A DNA stretch of 64,000 nucleotides, taken from Maribacter sp. MJ134. GTDB lineage: Bacteria; Bacteroidota; Bacteroidia; Flavobacteriales; Flavobacteriaceae. The translations under genes and the position numbers were made by a program. The DNA lies in the NCBI RefSeq assembly GCF_003970695.1, contig NZ_CP034570.1:620001-684000 (forward strand). Direction: 5' to 3'. Positions 29,680 through 38,574 of the stretch are shown piece after piece. Every line of letters starts with the position of its first letter. Position 1 is the first letter of the stretch. The notes below the pieces were generated by a model. The model had not been told where the DNA came from. It did not search any database and worked only from the letters and a program-made list of their open reading frames with translations.

Positions 29680-30132
29680 ATGAAAAAATTTTTAATTCCC
29701 CTTATGATCTTACTCTTTATGAATTGTGGTTCCGACGATTCCGTAAAAGATTTTACTGCAGCCAATGAAGAGGAAATACTGGAGTATATAAGTGCACAAG
29801 GCTTAAATGCACAAAGAAGTGATTCCGGACTGTACTATGTTATAAACGAAGCCGGTTCGGGGAGCAGCCCCACGGCAAGTTCAAATGTTACTGTCGCATA
29901 TAGAGGTTACTTTACGAACGGTACGGTTTTCGATGAAAGTAATTCGGAGGGTATCTCTTTTGATCTTAGTGGTGTAATTGCGGGTTGGACGGAAGGCATC
30001 ACCTATTTTAACGAAGGTGGTAGTGGTATTCTTTTGATTCCCTCTAGACTTGCTTATGGCACTAGAGGTAGAAGCGGTATACCCGGCGGTGCGGTACTTA
30101 TATTCGATATTACCCTCATATCCGTAAATTAG
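29680..30132 (+). CDS. FKBP-type peptidyl-prolyl isomerase lipoprotein
   Basis: 150 residues with a lipoprotein signal ending FMNC (C16). The FKBP domain occupies about 45-149: VAYRGYFTNGTVFDES, GVIAGWTEGI, IPSRLAYGTRG, IPGGAVLIFDI. Speeds proline cis-trans isomerisation in proteins of the periplasm. The active-site aromatic and Asp residues look complete. Monocistronic as far as can be seen. Confidence 0.93.
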   Translation: MKKFLIPLMILLFMNCGSDDSVKDFTAANEEEILEYISAQGLNAQRSDSGLYYVINEAGSGSSPTASSNVTVAYRGYFTNGTVFDESNSEGISFDLSGVIAGWTEGITYFNEGGSGILLIPSRLAYGTRGRSGIPGGAVLIFDITLISVN

Positions 30133-30244
30133 GCCTGGAAAACTTCTTCCAAATGTGAGTACTATCGTGCGTTAATTTTTTGGCCAATAGTGCTCGTACT
30201 CCTGTTTTTTAGTAACTTTAGGGAAACTATAAATTAAATTAGCA

Positions 30245-30574
30245 ATGGGTAAATTTGAAATTAAAACAGGAAGTTCTGGCAAAACAATGTTCAATCTTAA
30301 AGCCGGTAACGGACAAGTAATTTTAACGAGTCAATCGTATGCCAGCAAAGACGGATGCAAGAACGGAATAGAATCGGTACGCACCAACTCTCAGGACGAT
30401 GCTCGTTTTGAGCGCAAGACGGCTAAGGATGGCAGCCCTTTCTTTACATTAAACTCAACCAACGGTCAAATCATCGGCAAGAGCGAAATGTATTCTTCTA
30501 AAGATGGTATGGAAAACGGTATTGCTTCAGTAAAGAAAAACGCTCCAGATGCGGAGGTAGTGGATAATTCTTAG
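30245..30574 (+). CDS. YegP-family DUF1508 protein
   Basis: 109 residues made of two tandem DUF1508 repeats of about 50 residues: GKFEIKTGSSGKTMFNLKAG... and ARFERKTAKDGSPFFTLNST..., each with a YASKDG/YSSKDG turn and an NGI helix. Small cytoplasmic beta-alpha protein common in Proteobacteria and Bacteroidota; function unknown. Followed by a hairpin terminator. Confidence 0.93.
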   Translation: MGKFEIKTGSSGKTMFNLKAGNGQVILTSQSYASKDGCKNGIESVRTNSQDDARFERKTAKDGSPFFTLNSTNGQIIGKSEMYSSKDGMENGIASVKKNAPDAEVVDNS

Positions 30575-30600
30575 AATAAACTTTTTATCCTAATATATGA

Positions 30601-30626
30601 AGGCGGTCCGTAAGGCTGCCTTTTTT
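30601..30626 (+). terminator. Rho-independent terminator after the DUF1508 gene
   Basis: AGGCGG (30601-30606) pairs with CTGCCT (30616-30621), including one G-T wobble, over a 9-base loop, followed by T6 to 30626. Confidence 0.8.
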
Positions 30627-30759
30627 ATTGGCACCGCCAAAGGGTATTATAACTTGGGGCTTGCCTTGAAATGAAGTGTTCATTTCCTACGAATGCCTCG
30701 CGGGCTTTCCCTGTGGTAGTTTATTTTAAATTTTAATGATTCTTAAATTAAAATTTGTT

Positions 30760-30778
30760 TATGATTGTAACAATCATA
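30760..30778. promoter_or_regulatory. 9+1+9 palindrome upstream of the TIGR00266 gene
   Basis: TATGATTGT, one base, ACAATCATA: perfect arms of 9. It lies 77-95 bases before the ATG at 30855 in a region of otherwise featureless AT-rich DNA. The form is that of a homodimer operator, but no matching regulator is encoded beside it. Confidence 0.5.
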
Positions 30779-30854
30779 GTATTAATTGCAACTAATACGT
30801 ATCAACAAAAAACAATTAGATTTCGGTATACGCCGAAATGATAAAACACAACTT

Positions 30855-31652
30855 ATGAACGCACATGAAATAGATTACGAGATTTACGGGGAAGAAATGC
30901 AATATGTAGAAATAGAGCTAGACCCTCAAGAGGCTGTAGTGGCCGAAGCAGGAAGTTTTATGATGATGGATACCGATATAAAAATGGACACCATTTTTGG
31001 AGATGGTTCCAACCAGGACAGTAGTGTCCTAGGTAAAATATTTTCCGCAGGAAAACGAATGCTCACAGGAGAAAGTCTTTTTATGACCGCCTTTTTGAAC
31101 GTTGGTCAGGGAAAGAAGCAAGTTAGTTTTGCATCGCCCTATCCAGGAAAAATATTACCAATTGACCTATCCGAAAAAGGAGGAAAATTCATTTGCCAGA
31201 AAGATGCTTTTCTCTGCGCCGCAAAAGGAGTTTCCGTCGGTATAGAATTTTCCAAGAAATTAGGCAGGGGACTTTTTGGAGGTGAAGGTTTCATCATGCA
31301 AAAGCTAGAGGGCGATGGCATGGCCTTTGTACATGCGGGCGGAACCATGGCCAAAAAAGAACTAGCAGTAGGAGAAGTTCTTAAAGTTGATACCGGTTGT
31401 ATTGTCGGTTTTTCGCAAACCGTAGATTACGATATTGAGTTTGTCGGCGGAATAAAAAATACGGTTTTTGGGGGCGAGGGGCTTTTCTTTGCAACCCTAA
31501 GAGGTCCTGGAACGGTATACATACAATCCTTACCCTTCAGTAGATTGGCGGGTCGTGTTTTGGCTGCTATCCCAAGGGGAGGAAAGGATAAAGGCGAAGG
31601 AAGTATATTGGGTACTTTAGGCGATGTAATCGGAGGAGATAGAGGGTTTTAA
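30855..31652 (+). CDS. TIGR00266/AIM24-family protein
   Basis: 265 residues from ATG 30855. The frame is open further up to a TTG at 30786, but the family begins near this Met. Features: VEIELDPQEAVVAEAGSFM, then a Gly-rich beta-structure with GGEGFIMQKLEGDG, HAGGTMAKKEL and GGEGLFFATLRGPG, the pattern of the TIGR00266 double-psi-like domain also found in yeast Aim24. Role unknown; often linked with membrane or tellurite-type stress. A palindrome precedes it. Confidence 0.9.
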   Translation: MNAHEIDYEIYGEEMQYVEIELDPQEAVVAEAGSFMMMDTDIKMDTIFGDGSNQDSSVLGKIFSAGKRMLTGESLFMTAFLNVGQGKKQVSFASPYPGKILPIDLSEKGGKFICQKDAFLCAAKGVSVGIEFSKKLGRGLFGGEGFIMQKLEGDGMAFVHAGGTMAKKELAVGEVLKVDTGCIVGFSQTVDYDIEFVGGIKNTVFGGEGLFFATLRGPGTVYIQSLPFSRLAGRVLAAIPRGGKDKGEGSILGTLGDVIGGDRGF

Positions 31653-31813
31653 AGTTCCATTCTTTATTACCCTTTCAAGAGGAGAAAGGACTTCCAAATT
31701 AGATTTTTTGTCAGTTCGGGCCTTTGGCTTTGATCAGGACAGGCGCTGCCCAGAATGAGTTCAGGAATATAAATGCATCTCGACTCCGCTGGACTTGACG
31801 ATAGTTATTTAAG

Positions 31814-31821
31814 TAACTTTG
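31814..31821 (+). promoter_or_regulatory. Candidate -7 element for the DUF2461 gene
   Basis: TAACTTTG matches TAnnTTTG, with TTG at 31795-31797 (16-base spacing). A start about 7 bases beyond would leave only a short leader to ATG 31839, which supports that ATG over the in-frame ATG at 31773. Confidence 0.5.
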
Positions 31822-31838
31822 CGATTCAATTACTAGAA

Positions 31839-32492
31839 ATGAACTTCAAAAACCAAATCAATTTCCTCAAAGAACTCCAGAAAAATAACAATAAGGAATG
31901 GATGGACGCCAATCGCAAATGGTATAAAGAAGTCCGTGACGATTTCATAAGTTGGTTAGATGGTATGAATACTAGACTAATGAGTATTGATGATGAATAT
32001 TACGATACTCCCGGAAAGAAGGGCATAAATCGCATCAATAATAATCTCATGTTTCATCCAAATAAACCCATATATAAAGACCATTTTGGTGCCGGATTAG
32101 ATAAGCGTCCCAATACAGGTGACTTCTACGTAGAAATAGGAATTGAAAGAGGTATGTTCGCTGGTGGCCTATGGAGACCGGAACCTAAACGGCTGCGAAG
32201 CATTAGAGATGCAATCGATTATGATGGGGAAACGTTGCAAGAAATCCTAAATAGAAAGTCTTTCAAAGCCATGTTCGGTGGTCTTTGGGAAGATGTAAGG
32301 CTTACCAATTCGCCTAAGGGTTTTTCCAATGACCATCCGCACATAGATTTATTGCGGAATAAAACCTTTGCAGTTGCAACCGAATTTTCCACTAAAGAAA
32401 TTTTTAATTCAGATTTTGAAGACAAGGTTATTGCCACTTATAAAGAAATGCTTCCGTTTAGAAGGTATTTAAACCATGCTATTACGGTTTAG
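31839..32492 (+). CDS. DUF2461 family protein
   Basis: 217 residues. The chosen start ATG 31839 begins MNFKNQINFLKELQKNNNKEW, the classic family opening; the in-frame ATG at 31773 would place the promoter-like element inside the gene. RINNNLMFHPNKPIYKDHFGAG and FYVEIGIERGMFAGGLWRP are conserved DUF2461 (TIGR02453) stretches. Cytoplasmic, function unknown. Ends 2 bases from the convergent bestrophin gene. Confidence 0.92.
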   Translation: MNFKNQINFLKELQKNNNKEWMDANRKWYKEVRDDFISWLDGMNTRLMSIDDEYYDTPGKKGINRINNNLMFHPNKPIYKDHFGAGLDKRPNTGDFYVEIGIERGMFAGGLWRPEPKRLRSIRDAIDYDGETLQEILNRKSFKAMFGGLWEDVRLTNSPKGFSNDHPHIDLLRNKTFAVATEFSTKEIFNSDFEDKVIATYKEMLPFRRYLNHAITV

Positions 32493-32494
32493 CA

Positions 32495-33535
32495 TTACAT
32501 TAAAATATCATTAATAGGCGTAATGGCATCAGGAAGTTCGGTTTCACCCAACATTTCCCGCAAGTCAATCTCAATAGTTCTGCATAAGGAGAGCATAGGG
32601 ATATCGTTACCAAGTCCTTCAAAAGGATTTTCCGAGTAATCGCCCACCAATTCCATCATAATATAAACCCAACCCACCAAGATGGTAAAAGGAATGGAAA
32701 GCCATACGCCGAATTCGCCTAATTTTGCAAACTCCGAAACCATCCCCAAAGGCAGCAGGAAAATGAATATACCAACGAAAACCAAACTCATGCTACCATA
32801 CTGTCTCGGTAAAGGAAATTTTTTAATCCGTTCACACTGCCCTTGAAAAGTGTAGAAATCGGCAAGAAGTTTTTGCATCTCCATATGCCTAAAATCGTCA
32901 ATAAGATTCTTTTCTCTCAATAGTTTTAAATCTTGACTTTGGTGGTCTATGATTTGCGTGGCCGTGTTTTTATAATTTATAAGTCTATCATATTCTGTTG
33001 TAGGTAAGAATTCGCGAAGGTGCTTCTCGGTAATATCATCGCTGTGCAGACCGACCCCAAAATTTTCCATTCTTTTTTTAGCTGTCTTGCGTACATGTTT
33101 ACCTTGATTAATATGTTCCCATTGCGTTGGAATCAATAATTGACTTCGTAAAGCATATAACCAACCAATATGTCTGTATATCAATTTTTTACGTAGTATA
33201 TCAAGTTCTTTTTCATCATGATGTTCTTCACTGAATTGATTGCTGACAAATGCTTTTGTAGTGGCTCCCCATGTTCTGCTACCATTAACAATGGCTCCCC
33301 ATATTTTCCGTGCCTCCCATAACCTGTCGTAGGCGCTGTTATTTTTGAAGCCTACATAAAATGCCACTGCGGTACCGATTACTGAAAGTGGTAACCATGG
33401 AATGACCAACCAATCCTTTAAGGGGGTAAATTGATAGACCAAGGCAATGAGTATGGCCCAAATGGCAATCCAAATGATATGCCCACCGCTAAATATTAGA
33501 ATAGATTTTAGTCCAAAATTCTTTTTTACGTACAT
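32495..33535 (-). CDS. Bestrophin-family anion channel
   Basis: 346 residues with four main membrane segments. The start NFGLKSILIFSGGHIIWIAI, the FYVGFKNNSAYDRLWEARKIWGAIVNGSR stretch and the late IELVGDYSENPFEGLGNDIPM-like region (MELVGDYSENPFEGLGNDIP) are hallmarks of bacterial bestrophin/RFP-TM channels, which are pentameric anion or cation pores. Sits 4 bases after the M81 gene on the same strand, so they may be co-transcribed, although no functional link is known. Confidence 0.92.
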   Translation of the reverse strand: MYVKKNFGLKSILIFSGGHIIWIAIWAILIALVYQFTPLKDWLVIPWLPLSVIGTAVAFYVGFKNNSAYDRLWEARKIWGAIVNGSRTWGATTKAFVSNQFSEEHHDEKELDILRKKLIYRHIGWLYALRSQLLIPTQWEHINQGKHVRKTAKKRMENFGVGLHSDDITEKHLREFLPTTEYDRLINYKNTATQIIDHQSQDLKLLREKNLIDDFRHMEMQKLLADFYTFQGQCERIKKFPLPRQYGSMSLVFVGIFIFLLPLGMVSEFAKLGEFGVWLSIPFTILVGWVYIMMELVGDYSENPFEGLGNDIPMLSLCRTIEIDLREMLGETELPDAITPINDILM

Positions 33536-33539
33536 GATT

Positions 33540-35105
33540 TTAATTCAGCTGATTTGATGCGGACAGTAGTCGCGCTTTTAAATTTGGTGTATCCATATCC
33601 GCATCCAATGGAAACATGGGACGTTTTATGTTCTCATAGTCAAGACGTTCTAAATCTTGATCTACGCCGCCAGGAGTAAGGGCCATTGTCCATCCTTTAC
33701 GCATTTCATAAAGTTCCGGGACAAGGTAGCCTATTTTTACTACTATAATATCCGTCTCTCTGGGATTCAGACCCAAATCAGTGAAATCCTTTTCTTTGTG
33801 ATAAGGTTTTCTTTTCTTGGTAACGATAACGTTAATACTGCTTATCCGCACCACAACTTCTACTTCGGCATCACGGTCACCTTCTTTGATTGCGGTTACG
33901 GTACCTTCTAGTTGAAGCGGCGGCGCATATCTATTGTCCACAAGAGCTCCAGCCATGGCCGATACAGAACCTCCAACACCAACTTTAAGGGCTTCTTCAA
34001 TCAACTCTGGCCCGGGAATAGACGCGTATATCAGAGAGGGACCTTTAGCGGACTTAAACTCCTTTCTTGCCAAAAGTTCCTTTAAAGTCCAAGTGACATC
34101 CCCAGCACCACCTGCAGTGGGATTATCGCCCATATCACTAATTATATAAGGCCCTTCTTCACTAGCTAAAGCCAATTTTAAACTTTCGTCCAAACGAGCT
34201 ACCGGAGCTACAAATTCAAATTCGTTACGTACTCCCCAGTACGCTTCTGCTAAATCTTCAGCAGCATTGACCACTCGTTCTTTGTTATCACCTACCGCCA
34301 TCACTACGCCATGGTTCCTAGATTCGTCCGCCCATGGATATCCCATCCAAATAGCCGCGTCAATAACACCCTCTTGTGCAACCAAAGCAGGAATTTTGCC
34401 ATATAAGCTTTTTCCAGGCTCTATACGCGTACTGGTTTTCTCTCCAGGAAGTAAAATCGGAACAGGAATCCATGCTTTGAATTTTGGTTTTCCCTTGCCA
34501 CTTTCTAATCGGTCCAATAGGTTGGTAATGGCGCGTTCTTTTGATTCCAACGCATCTTCATGGGGAGCCATTCTATAGCAGGTGATAAGGTCAGAATGTT
34601 CAGCTAGCGTTTCGGTCACATTACCGTGTAGGTCCATTGAGGTAGAAATCAATACCTCGGTCCCTACAACTTCTCGTATTCGTTTAATTAAATCCCCTTC
34701 TGCATCTTGTAGACCTACCACGCTCATGGCACCATGTATATCAAAGAACAGCCCGTCATAAGGTCCATTTTCCTTAAGCATATTCAATATTTTCGTCACC
34801 ATGGATTCGTATGCCTCTCTCGTTACGATACCGCCTGGTAATGATTTCCCCAGTAATGTGGGTACCCATTCCGCGCGCTTTCTTACGGAAGTACCTTCAG
34901 CAAAGAATGGATAACGCCCAAAAATGGAGTCACCAATTCTAGCATGGAATGCTTCTTCATGTGTTTGGGCAGGGGAGAAGGTACTGGACTCAATACCGAT
35001 ACCTGCTATTGCAATACGGGGAAGTTTTTTAATTTCTTTTTTATTTTGTTCGCAGCCAAAAAACAGCCCGACACATAGTGTTGTTAGCAGAAGATATTTA
35101 TTCAT
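33540..35105 (-). CDS. M81 family metallopeptidase (MlrC-like), lipoprotein
   Basis: 521 residues from ATG 35105 (a GTG two codons upstream is less likely). A lipoprotein signal ends LFFGC. The N-terminal MlrC domain has IESSTFSP, the metal-site FFDIHGAM and TSMDLHGNV and the C-terminal GMSVSA-like region (GVGGSVSAMAGAL). MlrC in microcystin degraders hydrolyses a linear peptide toxin; in most Bacteroidota the substrate is unknown. An exported, membrane-anchored form is notable. Confidence 0.9.
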   Translation of the reverse strand: MNKYLLLTTLCVGLFFGCEQNKKEIKKLPRIAIAGIGIESSTFSPAQTHEEAFHARIGDSIFGRYPFFAEGTSVRKRAEWVPTLLGKSLPGGIVTREAYESMVTKILNMLKENGPYDGLFFDIHGAMSVVGLQDAEGDLIKRIREVVGTEVLISTSMDLHGNVTETLAEHSDLITCYRMAPHEDALESKERAITNLLDRLESGKGKPKFKAWIPVPILLPGEKTSTRIEPGKSLYGKIPALVAQEGVIDAAIWMGYPWADESRNHGVVMAVGDNKERVVNAAEDLAEAYWGVRNEFEFVAPVARLDESLKLALASEEGPYIISDMGDNPTAGGAGDVTWTLKELLARKEFKSAKGPSLIYASIPGPELIEEALKVGVGGSVSAMAGALVDNRYAPPLQLEGTVTAIKEGDRDAEVEVVVRISSINVIVTKKRKPYHKEKDFTDLGLNPRETDIIVVKIGYLVPELYEMRKGWTMALTPGGVDQDLERLDYENIKRPMFPLDADMDTPNLKARLLSASNQLN

Positions 35106-35210
35106 TTTCACTAGGTTTTTCTTAGGGCATAAGTTACAACGTTTTCATGGTTTACCCTTGCAAGAAATAACGATGATGTCATTGGGCTAGGACTATAGAC
35201 ATTTGAAAAC

Positions 35211-35218
35211 TATATTTG
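35211..35218 (+). promoter_or_regulatory. Candidate -7 element for the NUDIX/MsrA operon
   Basis: TATATTTG matches TAnnTTTG and lies inside the longest possible NUDIX reading frame (which begins at TTG 35203). If used, translation must start further down, consistent with the TTG at 35296. Confidence 0.45.
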
Positions 35219-35295
35219 AGAATTCACAAGGAATAGGGACAACAAAAATCCTCGAACAGTCTAAGCAAGAATTAATTCTTAAAATTATAAATGAA

Positions 35296-35883
35296 TTGAA
35301 AAACCCAAAGATTAAAAACATAAAAAAGGAATTATTATCTGACAATTGGTATACGCTGAATAAATATACTTTCGATTATCAAAAGGAAGATGGTACTTGG
35401 GAGGAACAACATCGCGAAGCCTATGATAGGGGTAATGGTGCTGGAATTCTGTTGTACAACAAGAAGAAGGGAACGGTAATACTGACCAAACAGTTCCGTA
35501 TGCCCACCTATGTCAATGGTAACGATGATGGCATGATGATAGAAGTATGTGCCGGTTTATTGGACGGCGACAATCCGGAGGATTGCATCAGAAAGGAAAC
35601 CGAAGAGGAGACAGGGTATAAAATAGCCGATGTTGAAAGGGTGTTTGAAACGTACATGTCTCCAGGTTCGGTAACCGAAATCCTCTATTTGTTCGTTGGG
35701 GCTTATGAGGAAAAAATGAAGGTTGGCGACGGGGGAGGAGCTATAGACGAAACAGAAAATATAGAAGTCTTGGAATACCCTATGGCTACGGCAATTAGGA
35801 TGATTGCCTCCGGTGAGATTAAAGATGCAAAGACTATTTTACTGCTACAATATGCACAGATACATAGGTTAGTTTCTAACTAA
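35296..35883 (+). CDS. nudK: NUDIX hydrolase, GDP-mannose pyrophosphatase (NudK) family
   Basis: Hydrolyses a nucleotide sugar, typically GDP-mannose. The NUDIX box [22 protein letters not shown] is complete in outline (GX5EX7REUXEEXGU). [26 protein letters not shown] and AGGVxE-like [13 protein letters not shown] match E. coli NudK closely. No ATG is available; TTG at 35296 gives 195 residues, with the same number of residues before LLSDN as E. coli NudK (191). Upstream TTG at 35203 is the alternative. MsrA follows 18 bases downstream. Confidence 0.9.
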   Translation: MKNPKIKNIKKELLSDNWYTLNKYTFDYQKEDGTWEEQHREAYDRGNGAGILLYNKKKGTVILTKQFRMPTYVNGNDDGMMIEVCAGLLDGDNPEDCIRKETEEETGYKIADVERVFETYMSPGSVTEILYLFVGAYEEKMKVGDGGGAIDETENIEVLEYPMATAIRMIASGEIKDAKTILLLQYAQIHRLVSN

Positions 35884-35901
35884 TATTACGACCAATAGTA
35901 C

Positions 35902-36411
35902 ATGAAAACGTTACAGAAAGTAGCCCTAGGCGGCGGTTGTCATTGGTGTACGGAAGCGGTTTTTAAATCCTTAAAAGGAGTTAGTAAGGTAGCGCAGGGA
36001 TTCGTTGCGCCTTTAGGGGAGGAAAATGAATTTTCTGAAGGGTTAATTATCCATTACGATGCAGCATGTATATCCCTGGAGGAACTTGTAACAATTCATT
36101 TACATACCCATTCCAGTACTAAGATACATGGTATGCGGCATAAATACCGTTCCGCTGTTTACGTGTTTTCATCTACTGATATCGGCACTGCAAAAGCGGC
36201 TATGAAGAAGGCTCAAAGAGGTTTCACAGAAAAAGTAATTACCCAGGTTATGGGATTTGGCGACTTTAGAGCTTCTCCGGAACAATTTCAGAACTATTAC
36301 TATAAGAACACTCAGAAACCGTTTTGTGAGACCCATATAACTCCAAAAATAGGAATGCTTTTAAAGCGTTTTTCAAAAAACGTAAATGAAGAAATGCTGG
36401 AAGGTCAGTAG
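35902..36411 (+). CDS. msrA: Peptide methionine sulfoxide reductase MsrA
   Basis: 169 residues. The catalytic site reads GGCHWCTEAVF (C13), where most MsrA proteins have GCFWC; the Phe-to-His change is seen in a subgroup. HTHSSTKIHGMRHKYRSAVY and FRASPEQFQNYY are as in the family. Reduces methionine-S-sulfoxide in proteins. Probably co-transcribed with the NUDIX gene; its end overlaps the convergent peptidase gene by 7 bases. Confidence 0.92.
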   Translation: MKTLQKVALGGGCHWCTEAVFKSLKGVSKVAQGFVAPLGEENEFSEGLIIHYDAACISLEELVTIHLHTHSSTKIHGMRHKYRSAVYVFSSTDIGTAKAAMKKAQRGFTEKVITQVMGFGDFRASPEQFQNYYYKNTQKPFCETHITPKIGMLLKRFSKNVNEEMLEGQ

Positions 36412-37676
36412 TTCTGGTGAAGCATTTCAAAAATCTGCTGCATCCTAATTTTCACCTCAGAGGAAGGATTTCTAAAATGATTGTTCATAAAACTGAATAG
36501 AAGCACTTTACCAGATTTTGTAAGGAGGTAGCCGCTAAGACAATAATTGTTTCCTAAACTACCGGATTTAGCGAAGATGTAGGGCTTTATACCGTTACCG
36601 TACCAGTTTTCCAAGGTTCCGGAAACACCACCAGCGGGAAAAATTCTGAAAAGTCTTTCTTGGGGTGTTTCAAGTTGAAGTTGGTGTAGCACATGTACCA
36701 AGGACTGTGGGGTAAAGAGGTTGTACCGAGAAAGCCCTGAACCATCCACCCAACGTGGTGGTTGTTTTAAATCGGCCAAGTTGTTTTCTAATATATGTGT
36801 TCTTATTATTTCACTGTTCAGCGTATCCCTTAGTTCTGATGCCGCTAGTACTAGCAATTGCTCAGCGATAAAATTATCACTCTCGTGCATGAGTTTTACA
36901 TAAAGGGAATCTGCATGAATACCTTCCAGAGTTCTCGCGTTGCCTTTTGGCATTTTAGAGACAAGACGTATTGGCTTACCCAAACTACTTTCTAATACGT
37001 TTTTGGTTGTTCTACTACCAGTCTTAAAGGGCACTTCTAAAGTATCGGTACGGGCAGGATTAAAATAGAATTTGTTTTTATCTTGCTGACGGTTAAAGTT
37101 ATAATCTTCATAGAAAACGCTATCCTTAAAATATGTTGGCGAAACATGCTTCTGCGGCGTACTGGTTATTAGGGTAACATTACCGTGAATAGGGAAAGCA
37201 CTGCGTTCCGGAGAATAGTACCAGTGAAAATCATCCCAAGACCAACCTGGCCCTAAAGGTGTATCCAGAAAATTATCCGCAAAAAAGGCCAAGTTTTTAT
37301 GCTCTTTTAGAAACTTATAGGCCGTTGAATCGCTTAAAAAGGGGTGTAAGAAGCTAGGGTCTCCAGTACCCTCAAAGTAAAGTGTGTCATTTTGATGTAA
37401 ATAGCGCAAAGCAGGTATTTTTTCCGGGAGGATTTTTAGGGCTGTGTATAAAGTAAAAATCTTAGTATTACTTGCGGGAGTAAAGTATCTGTTACTGTTC
37501 AGATTGTAGATTGTATCTCTAGTACTTGGGTCCACAACCAAAAATCCGGTAAATTGATTTTCAAAAAATCTGGAGTGAAGTACTGTTTCAATCTCTTTCT
37601 TAGTTTGCTTTTTTAACGAAGCACAGCCAAAAAGGAGCAAGAACGTACACAAATAAATCGATACTTTTTTTATCAT
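36405..37676 (-). CDS. D-Ala-D-Ala carboxypeptidase, PBP4/S13-like lipoprotein
   Basis: 423 residues from ATG 37676, which gives a clean lipoprotein signal ending LLFGC (C18); the frame remains open to 37850 but the extra part is basic and without a signal. Active-site motifs: SNTK (69-72), VDGSGLSRYN for the SxN region, and AKSGSLG as KSG. S13 enzymes trim or hydrolyse peptidoglycan cross-links. Shorter than E. coli DacB, with a reduced inserted domain. Solitary gene. Confidence 0.9.
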   Translation of the reverse strand: MIKKVSIYLCTFLLLFGCASLKKQTKKEIETVLHSRFFENQFTGFLVVDPSTRDTIYNLNSNRYFTPASNTKIFTLYTALKILPEKIPALRYLHQNDTLYFEGTGDPSFLHPFLSDSTAYKFLKEHKNLAFFADNFLDTPLGPGWSWDDFHWYYSPERSAFPIHGNVTLITSTPQKHVSPTYFKDSVFYEDYNFNRQQDKNKFYFNPARTDTLEVPFKTGSRTTKNVLESSLGKPIRLVSKMPKGNARTLEGIHADSLYVKLMHESDNFIAEQLLVLAASELRDTLNSEIIRTHILENNLADLKQPPRWVDGSGLSRYNLFTPQSLVHVLHQLQLETPQERLFRIFPAGGVSGTLENWYGNGIKPYIFAKSGSLGNNYCLSGYLLTKSGKVLLFSFMNNHFRNPSSEVKIRMQQIFEMLHQNY

Positions 37677-37874
37677 ATAGTCTATTGTATGGGCACTTAG
37701 ATAACTATTCATTCGGTTGAGAATTCCTAGAAGTTTAAAAGTAATGAAATTAGCGTTTCTTCCTTTGTCATAGTTTAACATATTGCCATTCAGTTTTAAC
37801 TTTTTAGGGGCAATAATATACCTTCTTTTCTGTTTAAATTTACACAACACCTAATCAATAAAACTACATACTAT

Positions 37875-38069
37875 ATGACTAGAACTATGCTAGAGTATAG
37901 CAAGACAGTACTGAAAAAGGTTAGTTTCGACGTAAAATTATTTTGCAAAGAACTAAAGAAAGCAGTAGACCTGTTACTACCTGAAGAGGTAGTGGAACTC
38001 AAAATCTGGTTAGAACGTTTTATTACGGATAAGCCAGAGCTCCAACAAAGTTTAATCTATCTAAAATAA
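37875..38069 (+). CDS. Small conserved hypothetical protein
   Basis: 64 residues, charged and helical (MTRTMLEYSKTVLKKVSFD, then PEEVVELKIWLERFI). I recall near-identical small proteins in other Flavobacteriaceae, always short and without a signal peptide, function unknown. A strong terminator directly follows, which supports a real transcript. Confidence 0.75.
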   Translation: MTRTMLEYSKTVLKKVSFDVKLFCKELKKAVDLLLPEEVVELKIWLERFITDKPELQQSLIYLK

Positions 38070-38074
38070 TGAAG

Positions 38075-38100
38075 AGCCACTGAAAAGTGGCTTTTTTTTT
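38075..38100 (+). terminator. Rho-independent terminator after the 64-residue gene
   Basis: AGCCACT (38075-38081), loop GAAA, AGTGGCT (38086-38092), then a T-run to about 38100. Confidence 0.92.
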
Positions 38101-38154
38101 GTTTAGAAAGCAACCCTTTGAATATATGATATCTAACTAAAAAGGATAGTCGTT

Positions 38155-38568
38155 ATGAAAAGACTGCTCGCATTAGTATTGGTGGTGTCATTGTCTTCGT
38201 GTTTTAAGGAATCTAGCGGTATAGAAACTCCAGTAAGAGCGAGTGCCATCGTTGGTACTTGGCAGATTATTTCTAACAGCTATAGTATAGGAGGTCCTCA
38301 AATAAATGAAGAAATAGAGGATGGAGGCTTTTATAGCTTTGATTTGAACGGTTCTTTTTCTTATAACGATACCCAGAATCCTTCGCTCAATTACTCCGGT
38401 AATTTTGAAATAGAAGAGGAATTGATTGTGCTCTTCTACACCAAATCTGATGAATCCTTCACTTGGAAGTGGAGACCTGATTTTAAAGGAGATATATTGA
38501 TTGTCTACCAAGGTGGTCCTACAATTTGTATAGAAGGTTGTTCCTTTACTTTGAAACGAAAGGATTGA
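38155..38568 (+). CDS. Lipocalin-like lipoprotein
   Basis: 137 residues with a lipoprotein signal ending SLSSC (C16). Mature part begins IVGTWQIISNS and continues with beta-strands (GSFSYNDT, LNYSGNFEIEEELIVL, FTWKWRP), the small lipocalin-like fold widespread in Bacteroidota. No ligand can be assigned. Its 3' end faces oxyR, 6 bases away. Confidence 0.8.
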   Translation: MKRLLALVLVVSLSSCFKESSGIETPVRASAIVGTWQIISNSYSIGGPQINEEIEDGGFYSFDLNGSFSYNDTQNPSLNYSGNFEIEEELIVLFYTKSDESFTWKWRPDFKGDILIVYQGGPTICIEGCSFTLKRKD

Positions 38569-38574
38569 TCGCTA

